A DNA stretch of 64,000 nucleotides, from the NCBI RefSeq assembly GCF_900141905.1, contig NZ_FQZF01000011.1, forward strand, positions 101,668 to 165,667, written 5' to 3'. Made by a program: the position numbers and the translations under genes. This document shows, piece by piece, positions 18,000-25,771 of this stretch. The stretch comes from Muricoccus roseus. GTDB taxonomy: Bacteria; Pseudomonadota; Alphaproteobacteria; Acetobacterales; Acetobacteraceae. Within the stretch, counting starts at the first letter, position 1. The number at the start of each line of letters is the position of its first letter. The notes under the pieces are model-generated. The model was not told where the DNA came from, made no database searches, and worked only from the letters and a program-made list of their open reading frames with translations.

Positions 18000-18021
18000 G
18001 GGGTGGCCGAAAGGCCACCCC
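18000..18021 (+). terminator. Intrinsic terminator of cydABX
   Basis: A perfect 9-bp stem GGGGTGGCC / GGCCACCCC with a GAAA tetraloop, followed by TTCC, immediately after cydX. The U-tract is short, as usual in very GC-rich genomes. Confidence 0.8.
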
Positions 18022-18090
18022 TTCCGCGGCATTCCGCCGACGCGACCCGCCTACCCGCATATTCCAGTCCAAAACGGACCAGTCGCTCCC

Positions 18091-18096
18091 TATAAT
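18091..18096 (+). promoter_or_regulatory. Possible -10 element upstream of the FNR-type regulator
   Basis: An exact TATAAT sits 27 bp before the start codon of the regulator gene, in an otherwise GC-rich stretch. No convincing -35 hexamer is at the right distance, so this is tentative. Confidence 0.3.
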
Positions 18097-18122
18097 CACG
18101 AAATCGTCAGGAGGGCCGCACC

Positions 18123-18815
18123 ATCAGCACCGTCTGTTCCGATTGCGCGGTCCGCGACCAATCGCTCTGCGGCAGCCTGAGCGACGAGGAACTGACCGCC
18201 CTCAACCGAATCGGCCGCCAGCGCCGCCTGGCCCGGGGCGAGACCCTCGTCTGGGCGGGGGAGGAGGCGGTTCTCTGCGCCAACCTCCTCTCCGGCGTGC
18301 TCAAGCTCAGCGCCGCCACGGCGGATGGGCGGGAGCAGATCGTCGGCCTGCTCTACCCCGCCGATTTCGTCGGACGCCCCTTCGCGGAGGAGGCGGAGCA
18401 CAGCGTCACCGCCCTGACCGATGTCGAGCTCTGCGTCTTCCCCCGCAAGCCCTTCGAGGCGGCGCTGGAGAACCATGTGCGGATGGAGCGGCTGCTGCTC
18501 CGCCGCACCCTGGCCGCGCTGGACGAGGCGCGGGCGCGCATGCTCATGCTCGGCCGCAAGACCGCCGAGGAGAAGGTGGCCAGCTTCCTTCTGGACATGG
18601 CGCATCATCTCGGCGGCCCACGCCAGCCGGGGGAGACGAGCTTCGACCTGCCCCTCACCCGGGCGCAGATCGCCGATGTGCTGGGCCTGACCATCGAGAC
18701 GGTCAGCCGCCAGATGACGAAGCTGAAGCGCGATGGGCTGATCGGCCTGCCCTCGGGGCGCGTGGTCACCATCCGCGACCGCCGGGCCCTGCAGGAGCGT
18801 GCGGAGGCGGCCTGA
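18123..18815 (+). CDS. FNR/FnrN-type oxygen-sensing transcriptional regulator with ATC start codon
   Basis: A 230-residue CRP/FNR protein. The N-terminal cluster ligands C5, C8 and C16 (CSDCAVRDQSLC) have the FnrN/Anr spacing C-x2-C-x7-C, and C104 (VELCVFP) is the fourth ligand, so it should bind a 4Fe-4S oxygen sensor. The helix-turn-helix contains TIETVSRQMTKLKRDG, with the E-x-x-SR that reads TTGAT boxes. No ATG, GTG or TTG exists between the in-frame TAA at 18093 and the cysteines; the only fit to the AGGAGG at 18109-18114 (8-nt spacing) is ATC at 18123. It directly follows cydABX and likely controls it. Confidence 0.88.
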   Translation: MSTVCSDCAVRDQSLCGSLSDEELTALNRIGRQRRLARGETLVWAGEEAVLCANLLSGVLKLSAATADGREQIVGLLYPADFVGRPFAEEAEHSVTALTDVELCVFPRKPFEAALENHVRMERLLLRRTLAALDEARARMLMLGRKTAEEKVASFLLDMAHHLGGPRQPGETSFDLPLTRAQIADVLGLTIETVSRQMTKLKRDGLIGLPSGRVVTIRDRRALQERAEAA

Positions 18816-18825
18816 GCCGCGTTCC

Positions 18826-19371
18826 TCAGTTCAGCGCCGGCCCGGTCCGCAGGCAGGCGGAGAGCAGGGCATCCGTGCCGGGGGAGAGCCGCCGCCCGCA
18901 GAGGTTGAGGAGGGTCAGCTCCTCGAAGGCCATGGCGCGGCGGCAGCCATCGAAGAAGCAGCGGAGCATGTAGCCCAGCGCCTCCGGGTCCTCGCCAGGG
19001 CCGGCCGCCTCCAGAGCGGCGCCGAGGTCCTGAGCGTGCACCGCATCCATGATGTGCTGCCCTCGGATCCGTTCCACCAGCGAACGCTCCACCGCCGAGG
19101 CGCCCTCCGGCGGCAGAAGGGATTCCAGCAGGTCATCCTCCCGCGCCTGATGCGGCGTGATCAGCGTGGTGAGATGGCGGGCCAGCTGCTGGCGTTCCCC
19201 ATGGGGCGGCAGCCGGGGCAGGCCGTCGGCGATGGCCTCCAGCCGGTCGCACAGGGCGCGCAGCACCACATGCTCGGCCACCAGCGCCTGGATCCGCCTC
19301 TCCGTCTGGTCGCGCCAGGAGTCGCAGAAGCGCTTCCTGGCCACCCCGCCGTCCAATCGATCGACCACCAT
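18826..19371 (-). CDS. Hemerythrin HHE-like domain protein
   Basis: A 181-residue all-helical protein with spaced candidate metal ligands typical of hemerythrin-like proteins: EHVVLRAL, TLITPHQAREDDLLESL, RGQHIMDAVHAQ and a late AFEELTLL. Some canonical histidines seem replaced, so iron binding is not certain. The start at MVVDRLDGG has a GGAGG site 5 nt upstream. A perfect FNR box lies 49 bp upstream, and the gene is convergent with the FNR-type regulator. A role in oxygen or nitric-oxide response is plausible. It could be a diverged non-binding homologue. Confidence 0.6.
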   Translation of the reverse strand: MVVDRLDGGVARKRFCDSWRDQTERRIQALVAEHVVLRALCDRLEAIADGLPRLPPHGERQQLARHLTTLITPHQAREDDLLESLLPPEGASAVERSLVERIRGQHIMDAVHAQDLGAALEAAGPGEDPEALGYMLRCFFDGCRRAMAFEELTLLNLCGRRLSPGTDALLSACLRTGPALN

Positions 19372-19419
19372 CCGGCCTCCTTCGCCGCATGGGTTTGGGC
19401 CAGGCCGGGCCTTTCTGCT

Positions 19420-19433
19420 TTGACCTCGATCAA
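19420..19433 (-). promoter_or_regulatory. FNR/FixK box upstream of the hemerythrin-like gene
   Basis: TTGACCTCGATCAA is a complete anaerobox palindrome (TTGAY-N4-RTCAA). Its centre is about 55 bp upstream of the minus-strand hemerythrin-like start codon, a distance that fits activation. It is also about 120 bp upstream of the plus-strand DUF47 gene. Confidence 0.65.
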
Positions 19434-19548
19434 CGGCCGCCGATGAGGCGGCCCGGCCCGGAGACAGGCCTCCCTGAGGCGAATGTGACATCGACGTGAC
19501 AGCGGTTCTGGGCTAGGGGCAGCGCCGTCCGCCCCCCGGAGCCGTGCG

Positions 19549-20196
19549 ATGGTCCTGAAGCTCTTCCGTTTCCTCATGCCGCGGGACGACATCTTCGTGG
19601 CCGCCTTCTCGGCCCAGGCGGCGAAGACGGTGGAGGCCGCGCAGGTCTTCCGCGCCATGCTGGCCGAACCCGCGAACGCCCCCGCCCATCACGCCCAGCT
19701 CAGCCGCATCGAGCGCGAGGCGGATGACATCAACCGCGCCACCATCCGCTCCATCCACCGCGTCTTCGTCACGCCCTTCGACCGCTCGGATATCCTGGCC
19801 CTGACCGATGCGCTGGATGACGTGATCGACCGCATGAAGGATGCCGGCCGCCGCATGCTGCTCTACAAGGTGCCGGTCACGCCGCAGATGCTGGAGATGG
19901 CGGACTGCATCCTGCGCGCCTGCGAGCGGCTGCGGGACGGGATGCCGCTGCTGGGCGACATCTCGGGCAACGCCAAGGGCATCGCCGCCATGTGCGAGGC
20001 GGTGGATTCCATCGAGAGCGAGGCCGACCGCGCGCTGCAATCCGGCATGGACGAGCTGTTCGGCGGCGCGGTGGACGGCCCCTCCCCCGGCCACAAGCTG
20101 ATGGTGCAGATGGTCTATGACGGCATCGAGGCCGTGGCGGACCGCTGCGAGGATGTGACGGACCTCATCCAGGCCGTCATGATCGAACAGGTCTGA
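19549..20196 (+). CDS. DUF47/PhoU-like phosphate transport accessory protein
   Basis: A 215-residue helical protein of the PhoU-related DUF47 family. It begins MVLKLFRFLMPRDDIFVAAF and contains the metal-binding E/D-rich repeats IEREADDINR and IESEADRALQSG. Such proteins partner PiT transporters and modulate phosphate uptake. The gene is 17 bp upstream of the PiT gene and surely in the same operon. Confidence 0.88.
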   Translation: MVLKLFRFLMPRDDIFVAAFSAQAAKTVEAAQVFRAMLAEPANAPAHHAQLSRIEREADDINRATIRSIHRVFVTPFDRSDILALTDALDDVIDRMKDAGRRMLLYKVPVTPQMLEMADCILRACERLRDGMPLLGDISGNAKGIAAMCEAVDSIESEADRALQSGMDELFGGAVDGPSPGHKLMVQMVYDGIEAVADRCEDVTDLIQAVMIEQV

Positions 20197-20213
20197 GCCG
20201 CGGGGCACGCCGC

Positions 20214-21224
20214 ATGACCGCCATGACCATCGGGATGCCGCTGCTCGTCAGCCTCATCCTCATCGCCCTGTTCTTCGATTTCCTGAACGGCCTGCACGAC
20301 GCGGCCAATTCCATCGCCACCGTCGTCTCCACCCGCGTGCTCTCGCCGCGCGTCGCCGTGGTCTGGGCGGCCTTCTTCAACTTCATCGCCTTCCTGTTCT
20401 TCGGCCTGCATGTGGCCAACACCATCGGCAAGGGAATCATCTCGGCCGAGGTGGTCGATCCGCTGGTGGTCGGCGGCGCTCTGTTGGGCGCCATCGCCTG
20501 GAACGTCGCCACCTGGATCTGGGGCATCCCCTCCAGCTCCAGCCACGCCCTCGTCGGCGGGCTGATCGGGGCGGGCATCGCCAAGGCGGGGTTCTGGGCC
20601 GTGCTCTGGGGCGGGGTGGGCACCATCGCCTCCTTCATCGTCATCTCCCCCCTCGTCGGCTTCCTCCTCGCCCTCCTCCTCGTGCTCATCACCAGCTGGC
20701 TCTCGCGCCGGTCCACCCCCTTCGCGGTGGACCGGCGCTTCCGCGTGCTCCAGCTCCTGTCCTCCTCCCTCTTCAGCCTCGGCCATGGCGGCAACGACGC
20801 GCAGAAGACCATGGGGATCATCGCCATCCTGCTCTATTCGCAGGGGCTGCTGGGGCCCGAGTTCCACGTGCCCTTCTGGATCGTCATCTCCTGCCACGCG
20901 GCCATGGGGCTCGGCACGCTGATGGGCGGCTGGCGCATCGTGCGCACCATGGGCTCCCGCATCACCGATCTCCGGCCCATGCAGGGCTTCTGCGCGGAAA
21001 CCGGCGGCGCGCTGTCCCTCTTCGGCGCCACTTGGCTCGGCATCCCCGTCTCCACCACCCACACCGTCACGGGCGCGATCGTGGGCGTGGGCGCCTCCCG
21101 CCGCGCCTCGGCGGTGCGCTGGGGGGTCGCGCGGCGGATCGTCTGGGCCTGGGTGGTCACCCTGCCCGCCGCCGCGGCGGTTGGGGCCCTCTGCTATTGG
21201 CTGGCGGCCGCGCTGCTGGGCTGA
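20214..21224 (+). CDS. PiT-family inorganic phosphate transporter
   Basis: A 336-residue inner-membrane low-affinity phosphate:cation symporter. The two PiT signature repeats are visible: FDFLNGLHDAANSIATVVST near the N-terminus and LGHGGNDAQKTMGIIA in the middle. Other conserved segments are GIPSSSSHALVGGLIGAG and GIPVSTTHTVTGAIVGVG. The length is typical of bacterial two-gene DUF47-PiT systems. Confidence 0.93.
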   Translation: MTAMTIGMPLLVSLILIALFFDFLNGLHDAANSIATVVSTRVLSPRVAVVWAAFFNFIAFLFFGLHVANTIGKGIISAEVVDPLVVGGALLGAIAWNVATWIWGIPSSSSHALVGGLIGAGIAKAGFWAVLWGGVGTIASFIVISPLVGFLLALLLVLITSWLSRRSTPFAVDRRFRVLQLLSSSLFSLGHGGNDAQKTMGIIAILLYSQGLLGPEFHVPFWIVISCHAAMGLGTLMGGWRIVRTMGSRITDLRPMQGFCAETGGALSLFGATWLGIPVSTTHTVTGAIVGVGASRRASAVRWGVARRIVWAWVVTLPAAAAVGALCYWLAAALLG

Positions 21225-21282
21225 GAAGGGCACCGAAAAGCCCCTTCCCCCCGGCCCGCCCGGCGCCGACACTCCCGGCGCC

Positions 21283-22575
21283 ATGACCAGTGCCAGCCCC
21301 CTCTCCGCCACCGACACCGCCCGCCGCCTGCGAGAGGGCACGCTGACCGCCACGGCGGTGATGGAGGCCTGCCTCGAACGCGCGTGCGAGCGGGAGCCGG
21401 TGCTGCGTGCCTTCGCCCATCTCGACCCCGAGGCCGCCCTGGCCGAGGCCCGCGCGGCCGATGCCCGCGCCGCCGCCGGCGCCCCCCTCGGCCCGCTGCA
21501 CGGCCTGCCGCTGGGCGTGAAGGACGTGCTCGATGTCGGGGGCATGCCCTGCGGCTACGGCTCGCCGATCTGGGCGGGCCATGTGCCGCGCGCCGATGCC
21601 GCCGGCGTCGCCCTCGCCCGCGCCGCGGGGGCGGTGGTGATGGGCAAGACGGTGACGACCGAATTCGCCACCCGCCACCCCGGCCCCACCACCCATCCGC
21701 TGAACCCCGCCCACACGCCGGGCGGCTCCTCCTCCGGTTCCGCGGCCGGCGTGGCCGCGGGGCTGTTCCCACTGGCCTTCGGCACCCAGACCGCGGGCAG
21801 TGTGCTCCGCCCCGCCGCCTTCTGCGGCATCGTCGGCTTCATGCCCACGCATGCCTCCATCCACCGCGCCGGCATGAAGGTGATGAGCGAATCGCTCGAC
21901 ACCATCGGGGCCCTGGCCCGCACGGTGGCCGACTGCGCCCTGCTGATCGGCGCCGTCAGCGGCCGGGAGATGGGCAACCCCGAAACCCACCCAGACCGCG
22001 CCCCCCGCCTGCTGCTCTGCCTCGGCCCCCATGCCGACAAGGCCGCGCCCGAGACCCTGGCCCTGATGGAGCGCGCGGCCGAGGCCGCCAGCCGCGCCGG
22101 CGCCCGGGTGACGCGCGGCGTGCTTCCGCCCGCCGTCATGGCCGCGGCCGAGGCCCACCCGACGGTGATGAACATGGAAAGCGCCCAGGCCCTGGCCTGG
22201 GAGCTGGCCCATCACCGGGACCGGATCTCCGCCGCCCTGCTGGAAAAGCTGGAACCCGCCCTCGCCCTGCCCGCCCGCGCGCTGGAGGAGGCACGTGCCG
22301 CCTTCGCCGCCGCGCAGGCCGCCTTTCCCGCCGCCATCGCGGAATACGACGCCGTCCTCACCCCCGCCGCCCCGGGCGAGGCACCGGAGGGCATCGCCTG
22401 GACGGGCGATCCCGCCTTCAACCTGCTCTGGACCGCCCTGCACGCCCCGGCGGTCAGCGTGCCGGCAGGCACCGGCCCGCATGGCCTTCCGCTCGGCGTG
22501 CAGATCGTCGCCGCACCCGGACGGGACCGCGAAGCGTTGTGCTGGGCGGAGTGGATACGCCAGGCGATGGCTTGA
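21283..22575 (+). CDS. Amidase-signature family hydrolase
   Basis: A 430-residue amidase with the Ser-cisSer-Lys triad: lysine in LPLGVKDVLDVGG, and serines in PGGSSSGSAAGVAAG followed by GTQTAGSVLRPAAFCG. It should hydrolyse a carboxamide; the substrate is not evident. The start MTSASPLSATD was chosen over an upstream in-frame ATG that lies inside the PiT gene. It is 58 bp past the PiT stop and may be read through from it. Confidence 0.9.
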   Translation: MTSASPLSATDTARRLREGTLTATAVMEACLERACEREPVLRAFAHLDPEAALAEARAADARAAAGAPLGPLHGLPLGVKDVLDVGGMPCGYGSPIWAGHVPRADAAGVALARAAGAVVMGKTVTTEFATRHPGPTTHPLNPAHTPGGSSSGSAAGVAAGLFPLAFGTQTAGSVLRPAAFCGIVGFMPTHASIHRAGMKVMSESLDTIGALARTVADCALLIGAVSGREMGNPETHPDRAPRLLLCLGPHADKAAPETLALMERAAEAASRAGARVTRGVLPPAVMAAAEAHPTVMNMESAQALAWELAHHRDRISAALLEKLEPALALPARALEEARAAFAAAQAAFPAAIAEYDAVLTPAAPGEAPEGIAWTGDPAFNLLWTALHAPAVSVPAGTGPHGLPLGVQIVAAPGRDREALCWAEWIRQAMA

Positions 22576-22675
22576 TAAGGCAGGCCTGATAACAGGGGGG
22601 CATCGAAACCATGCCCGGTCGGCGGGCTGACTCCTTCGGGCGAAGCGCTCAGATTGCTGCCTACAGGAGGGCCAG

Positions 22676-23320
22676 ATGAGGCTGAGTGAAATCCTCGACG
22701 GCATCAGGGACGGCGCGGCGGACTCGCCCGGCGTCATGGCCGCGATCAAGGAAGCGGTGGCCGAGCTGCGCCGGAACGGCACGGGGCTGCACGCCCTGTC
22801 CGTCGGCGAGCCCTTCCCCGATTTCATGCTGCCCTGCCCCACCGGCCATCTGGTGGAACGGGACGAGCTGCTGGAGAAGGGCCCGCTGGTCGTCACCTTC
22901 TTCCGCGGCCACTGGTGCCGGATCTGCGTGGCGGCGCTGGATTCGATGCTCGAATGCCTGCCCGCGATGCGGGCCGAGGGCGCGAGCCTCGTGGCCGTCT
23001 CGCCGGAGACCAGCGGCAACGCCCTCCGCCCCGGCTTCAAGGCCCCGCCAGGCTTCCGCTTCCTCTCCGATGTCGATCACGGCCTCGCCCTGGCCTGCGG
23101 CGTGGCCTTCAAGACGCCGGCCGCCTATCGCAGCCTGCTGAGCCGGGACAAGCTGGACCTCGGCGAACGGCAAGGCAGCAGCTCCTGGTTCCTGCCCGTG
23201 CCCGCCACCTTCGTGGTGGACCGGGAGGGCATCGTCCGCTGGTCCTTCGTGGATGTGGACTTCACCCGCCGCGCCGAACCGGACGACGTGCTGGCCGCGC
23301 TGCGCGCCCTTCCGCACTGA
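22676..23320 (+). CDS. Peroxiredoxin-like (AhpC/TSA) protein
   Basis: A 214-residue thioredoxin-fold protein of the peroxiredoxin-like family. The active-site segment is TFFRGHWCRICVAALDS, where WCRIC replaces the usual WCPYC, so the peroxidatic cysteine is kept and a possible resolving cysteine lies three residues later. The core domain starts SVGEPFPDFMLPCPTGH and ends with PATFVVDREGIVRWSFVDVDFTRR. About 40 helical residues precede the domain. An AGGAGGGCCAG site precedes the ATG. Confidence 0.86.
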   Translation: MRLSEILDGIRDGAADSPGVMAAIKEAVAELRRNGTGLHALSVGEPFPDFMLPCPTGHLVERDELLEKGPLVVTFFRGHWCRICVAALDSMLECLPAMRAEGASLVAVSPETSGNALRPGFKAPPGFRFLSDVDHGLALACGVAFKTPAAYRSLLSRDKLDLGERQGSSSWFLPVPATFVVDREGIVRWSFVDVDFTRRAEPDDVLAALRALPH

Positions 23321-23356
23321 GGCGGCCCGTCGCGTTCTGGCCTGGCCGGAGGCCTG

Positions 23357-23381
23357 CCGGAGAGGGCTCCGCCCTCTCCGG
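23357..23381 (+). terminator. Hairpin terminator after the peroxiredoxin-like gene
   Basis: A perfect 11-bp stem CCGGAGAGGGC / GCCCTCTCCGG with a 3-nt loop, 37 bp after the stop codon. It directly abuts the dispersed repeat element and may be part of it. Confidence 0.55.
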
Positions 23382-23385
23382 ACCT

Positions 23386-23622
23386 CACCCGCCAAGGGCC
23401 TGAGGCCCTTGGAACCCCGTTTGACGGCCGTGGATACCGTTGATCGGCGGGGTTTCTGGTGGACGGGTGTTTTTCCTGCCCCTGCAGTCGCCTCGGGTCG
23501 ATGACCCGAGGCGCACCGTCAGCCCCGTGATTCCAAGCTTCTAAAAGAAGATGATGGTGAGGGGTCCGGGGAGAGGAAGAATTCCTTCTTCCTCTCCCCG
23601 GGACAGACCAGCAGTTCAGAAC
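23386..23622 (+). repeat. Dispersed structured repeat, copy 1
   Basis: A non-coding element of about 235 bp, repeated at 42858-43092 in the same orientation. Three inverted repeats are conserved in order: CCAAGGGCCT-G-AGGCCCTTGG (23392-23412), GCCTCGGGTC-GAT-GACCCGAGGC (23490-23512), and a 16-bp perfect stem CCGGGGAGAGGAAGAA at 23566-23581 pairing with 23586-23601 around a TTCC loop. Between hairpins the copies also share GCCGTGGATACC and GCGCACCGTCAGCC. It occupies the whole gap between two converging genes. Confidence 0.85.
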
Positions 23623-23635
23623 GCCGCAAAACGAC

Positions 23636-24910
23636 CTACACCAAGGCCCCCTGGCGCCGCAGTTCCGCCTGCACCTCGCCAACTCCCGCCGACCGCAGCG
23701 CCGCGGCCACGCCTGCCGCGTGGCCGGTTGCCAGCGCCGTCCCCATCACCCGCACGGAGCCGAAGGCCGCCCGGTCCGCGCCCATCACCCGCCCGGCGCA
23801 CCAGAGGTTGTCGATGCCCGCCGCCTGCAGCGCGGGCAGGGGAATGTCGAAGAACCCTTCCGCGCCCACCGGCGTCAGCGCCACGCGGCCCGGCGCCTCA
23901 TGCACCTCCATCGGCCAGGCTCCACGGGCCACGCCGTCCGGGGAGCGCGCGCCGGCCACGACCTGCTCGCCCGTGACCATCTGCCGCGTGGTGCATCGCC
24001 GCGTCTCGCGGATGCCGAATTGCGGGCCGGTGGAGAGGAGATGCGCCCCCTCCATCCCCCGCTCCTGCCGCAGCGCCTCGATGCAGGCCCAGGCCGCCTC
24101 CCGGCCCCTCTGCTCGGCCCGGGTGAGGTCCGGGGCCGAAAGGCCGTCGGTGTTCAGGTCGATGCACATCCACCAGGCCTCGCCCGGCCCTGGCATCGGC
24201 ATGAAGATCCCGCCCTCCGGCCGGACGCAGGGGCTGGGGAGGAGGCGGTTGGCGGCGGCGGCGACACGGGCGAGGCAGGCGCGGTCCGGCATGGCGCCCG
24301 GCGTAAGGCCGCCGAGCCGGAGCGGCGCAGAGCCCGGCTGCACCCCATCCAGCCCCGGCCGGGGGAAGGCGATGGGAAGGCCCGCGAGCACGCCGAGATC
24401 CGCCTCGCCGCTCGCATCCACGAAGGCGCGGGCCGCGATCTCGTGCGTGCCGGCATGGTCCGTCACCCGCACGGCCTCCAGGACGCCGTTCCGCCGCACG
24501 GCCCCGGTCAGCCGCGCATGCAGCCAAGTCTCGACCCCCGCAGCGATGACAACGCGGTCCGCCGCGCGCTTCAGCGCCTCGGGGTCGAAGACGACGATCC
24601 AGTTGCCGGTCTGCCCACGCCGGGGGGTGATGTCCCCGCCCAGCGCCTTCAGCCCGGCGAGCATGGCCTCGGCCACCCCAGCCACGGCCCGGCGCGGCGT
24701 CTCGCCTGCCTGGTAGAGGCCGCAATAGGTGAGCACATTCGCATTGGTCGCCGCGCCCCCGAGAAAGCCGTAGCGCTCCAACAGCAGCGTGCGTGCCCCG
24801 GCCTGGGCCGCGCCCACCGCCGCGCCGATCCCGGCCGCGCCGCCGCCGGCGACCACCACGTCGAACCCCTCGGCGCCCAAGCGCTGCCCCCCCTGCATCC
24901 ATGCATCCAT
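23636..24910 (-). CDS. FAD-dependent oxidoreductase
   Basis: A 424-residue flavoprotein with an N-terminal Rossmann motif DVVVAGGGAAGIGAAVGAA and an FGFLGG-like segment (ERYGFLGGAATNANVLTY), typical of the FAD-dependent oxidoreductase/fumarate-reductase-like group with a GGGxAGxxAA motif. The C-terminal FAD segment is NLWCAGRVMGADRAAFGSVRVMG. Substrate unknown. The start region is an 8-bp tandem repeat (ATGGATGC)3 with ATGs in all three frames; in-frame starts are at 24910 and 24898. The SnoaL-like gene lies upstream on the same strand. Confidence 0.85.
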   Translation of the reverse strand: MDAWMQGGQRLGAEGFDVVVAGGGAAGIGAAVGAAQAGARTLLLERYGFLGGAATNANVLTYCGLYQAGETPRRAVAGVAEAMLAGLKALGGDITPRRGQTGNWIVVFDPEALKRAADRVVIAAGVETWLHARLTGAVRRNGVLEAVRVTDHAGTHEIAARAFVDASGEADLGVLAGLPIAFPRPGLDGVQPGSAPLRLGGLTPGAMPDRACLARVAAAANRLLPSPCVRPEGGIFMPMPGPGEAWWMCIDLNTDGLSAPDLTRAEQRGREAAWACIEALRQERGMEGAHLLSTGPQFGIRETRRCTTRQMVTGEQVVAGARSPDGVARGAWPMEVHEAPGRVALTPVGAEGFFDIPLPALQAAGIDNLWCAGRVMGADRAAFGSVRVMGTALATGHAAGVAAALRSAGVGEVQAELRRQGALV

Positions 24911-24918
24911 GCATCCAT
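24895..24918. repeat. Octamer tandem repeat at the start of the FAD oxidoreductase gene
   Basis: Three perfect copies of GCATCCAT (ATGGATGC on the coding strand), followed in the coding direction by a run of seven G. Each unit offers two ATGs and 8 is not a multiple of 3, so unit gain or loss changes which ATG is in frame. Confidence 0.8.
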
Positions 24919-24984
24919 GCTCGGGGCAGGATGCCCGGCCCCGGCGCCGCGCGCCAAATCACCCAGGGGCGACGAGGCGCCGCT

Positions 24985-25614
24985 TCAGATGGGGGCGCCC
25001 CGCAGCCAGGCCGCGCCGCGCGCGTAGAGCGCCTCGACCTCCGGTCCCTTCAGCCCGGGCATGTCCGGCTTCACCGTGTAGCCGATGCGGGTCTGGATAT
25101 AGGCGAGGTGGCGGTAGCCCTCGGGGAAGCGGGCCAGCAGCGCGGCGTCGAGCTGCGGCACCGCGCCGGGCGTCACCGGATCCAGCCGGTCCTTCTCATA
25201 GATGGGCTGGCGCAGGACGATGCCCCAGCGCCCGTCCCGCTTCTCCAGGAAGTCGTAGAAGCGGCCGGTGCAGACCACGTCGCACGACACGCCTTCCACC
25301 ACTCCTCGCTGGGAGATGGTCATCTTGGTCTGCGAGACCGCGCGGCTTCCGGCGAGGTCGATCGAGATGCCGCCGAGGAAGTGCAGGATGCTCACGCCCT
25401 TGGCCCAGCCCTCCTGGCTGACGCGGATGAACTCGTCACCCGAGCCCTGGAACCAGGTCGCCATCATCCGCCCATCGGGGTGCCAGACCGTGCGGAAGCG
25501 TTCCCAATGGCCGGCGTCGCGCCAGACGACCCAGTTCTGGAGCAGCTCGCGGATCCGGCGGCGATCGGCCACCTCCTCGGCCTCCGTGGCAGCCCGATCA
25601 CTGGTTTCCTCCAT
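24985..25614 (-). CDS. SnoaL/NTF2-like domain protein
   Basis: A 209-residue protein of the nuclear-transport-factor-2-like fold (SnoaL_4 type). Typical N-terminal helix pattern RRRIRELLQNWVVWRDAG, then HPDGRMMATWFQGSGDEF and a strand-rich middle section ending in GRWGIVLRQPIYEKDRL. Members are isomerases, dehydratases or the small subunits of ring-hydroxylating enzymes; no catalytic residue can be named safely. It precedes the FAD oxidoreductase on the same strand and diverges from an SDR gene, suggesting one catabolic locus. Confidence 0.75.
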   Translation of the reverse strand: MEETSDRAATEAEEVADRRRIRELLQNWVVWRDAGHWERFRTVWHPDGRMMATWFQGSGDEFIRVSQEGWAKGVSILHFLGGISIDLAGSRAVSQTKMTISQRGVVEGVSCDVVCTGRFYDFLEKRDGRWGIVLRQPIYEKDRLDPVTPGAVPQLDAALLARFPEGYRHLAYIQTRIGYTVKPDMPGLKGPEVEALYARGAAWLRGAPI

Positions 25615-25771
25615 GGCGCCGCCCCTTGGTTCATTGTCTTGAACGTGTTCAGATCAGTGCACTCGATCCCATGCGCGTCAAGCGCATGGCTGGCCGGGAG
25701 AGGAGGATCGCCATGCCGCCACGGAACCGGTGGAACGCCAGCTGCCCGTACCAGGCATGGGCGGCGCGGGC

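Noticed and set aside
17995..18180. Small plus-strand reading frame over the cyd terminator and fnr leader
   Set aside because: It spans a strong terminator and has no ribosome site or homology signal.
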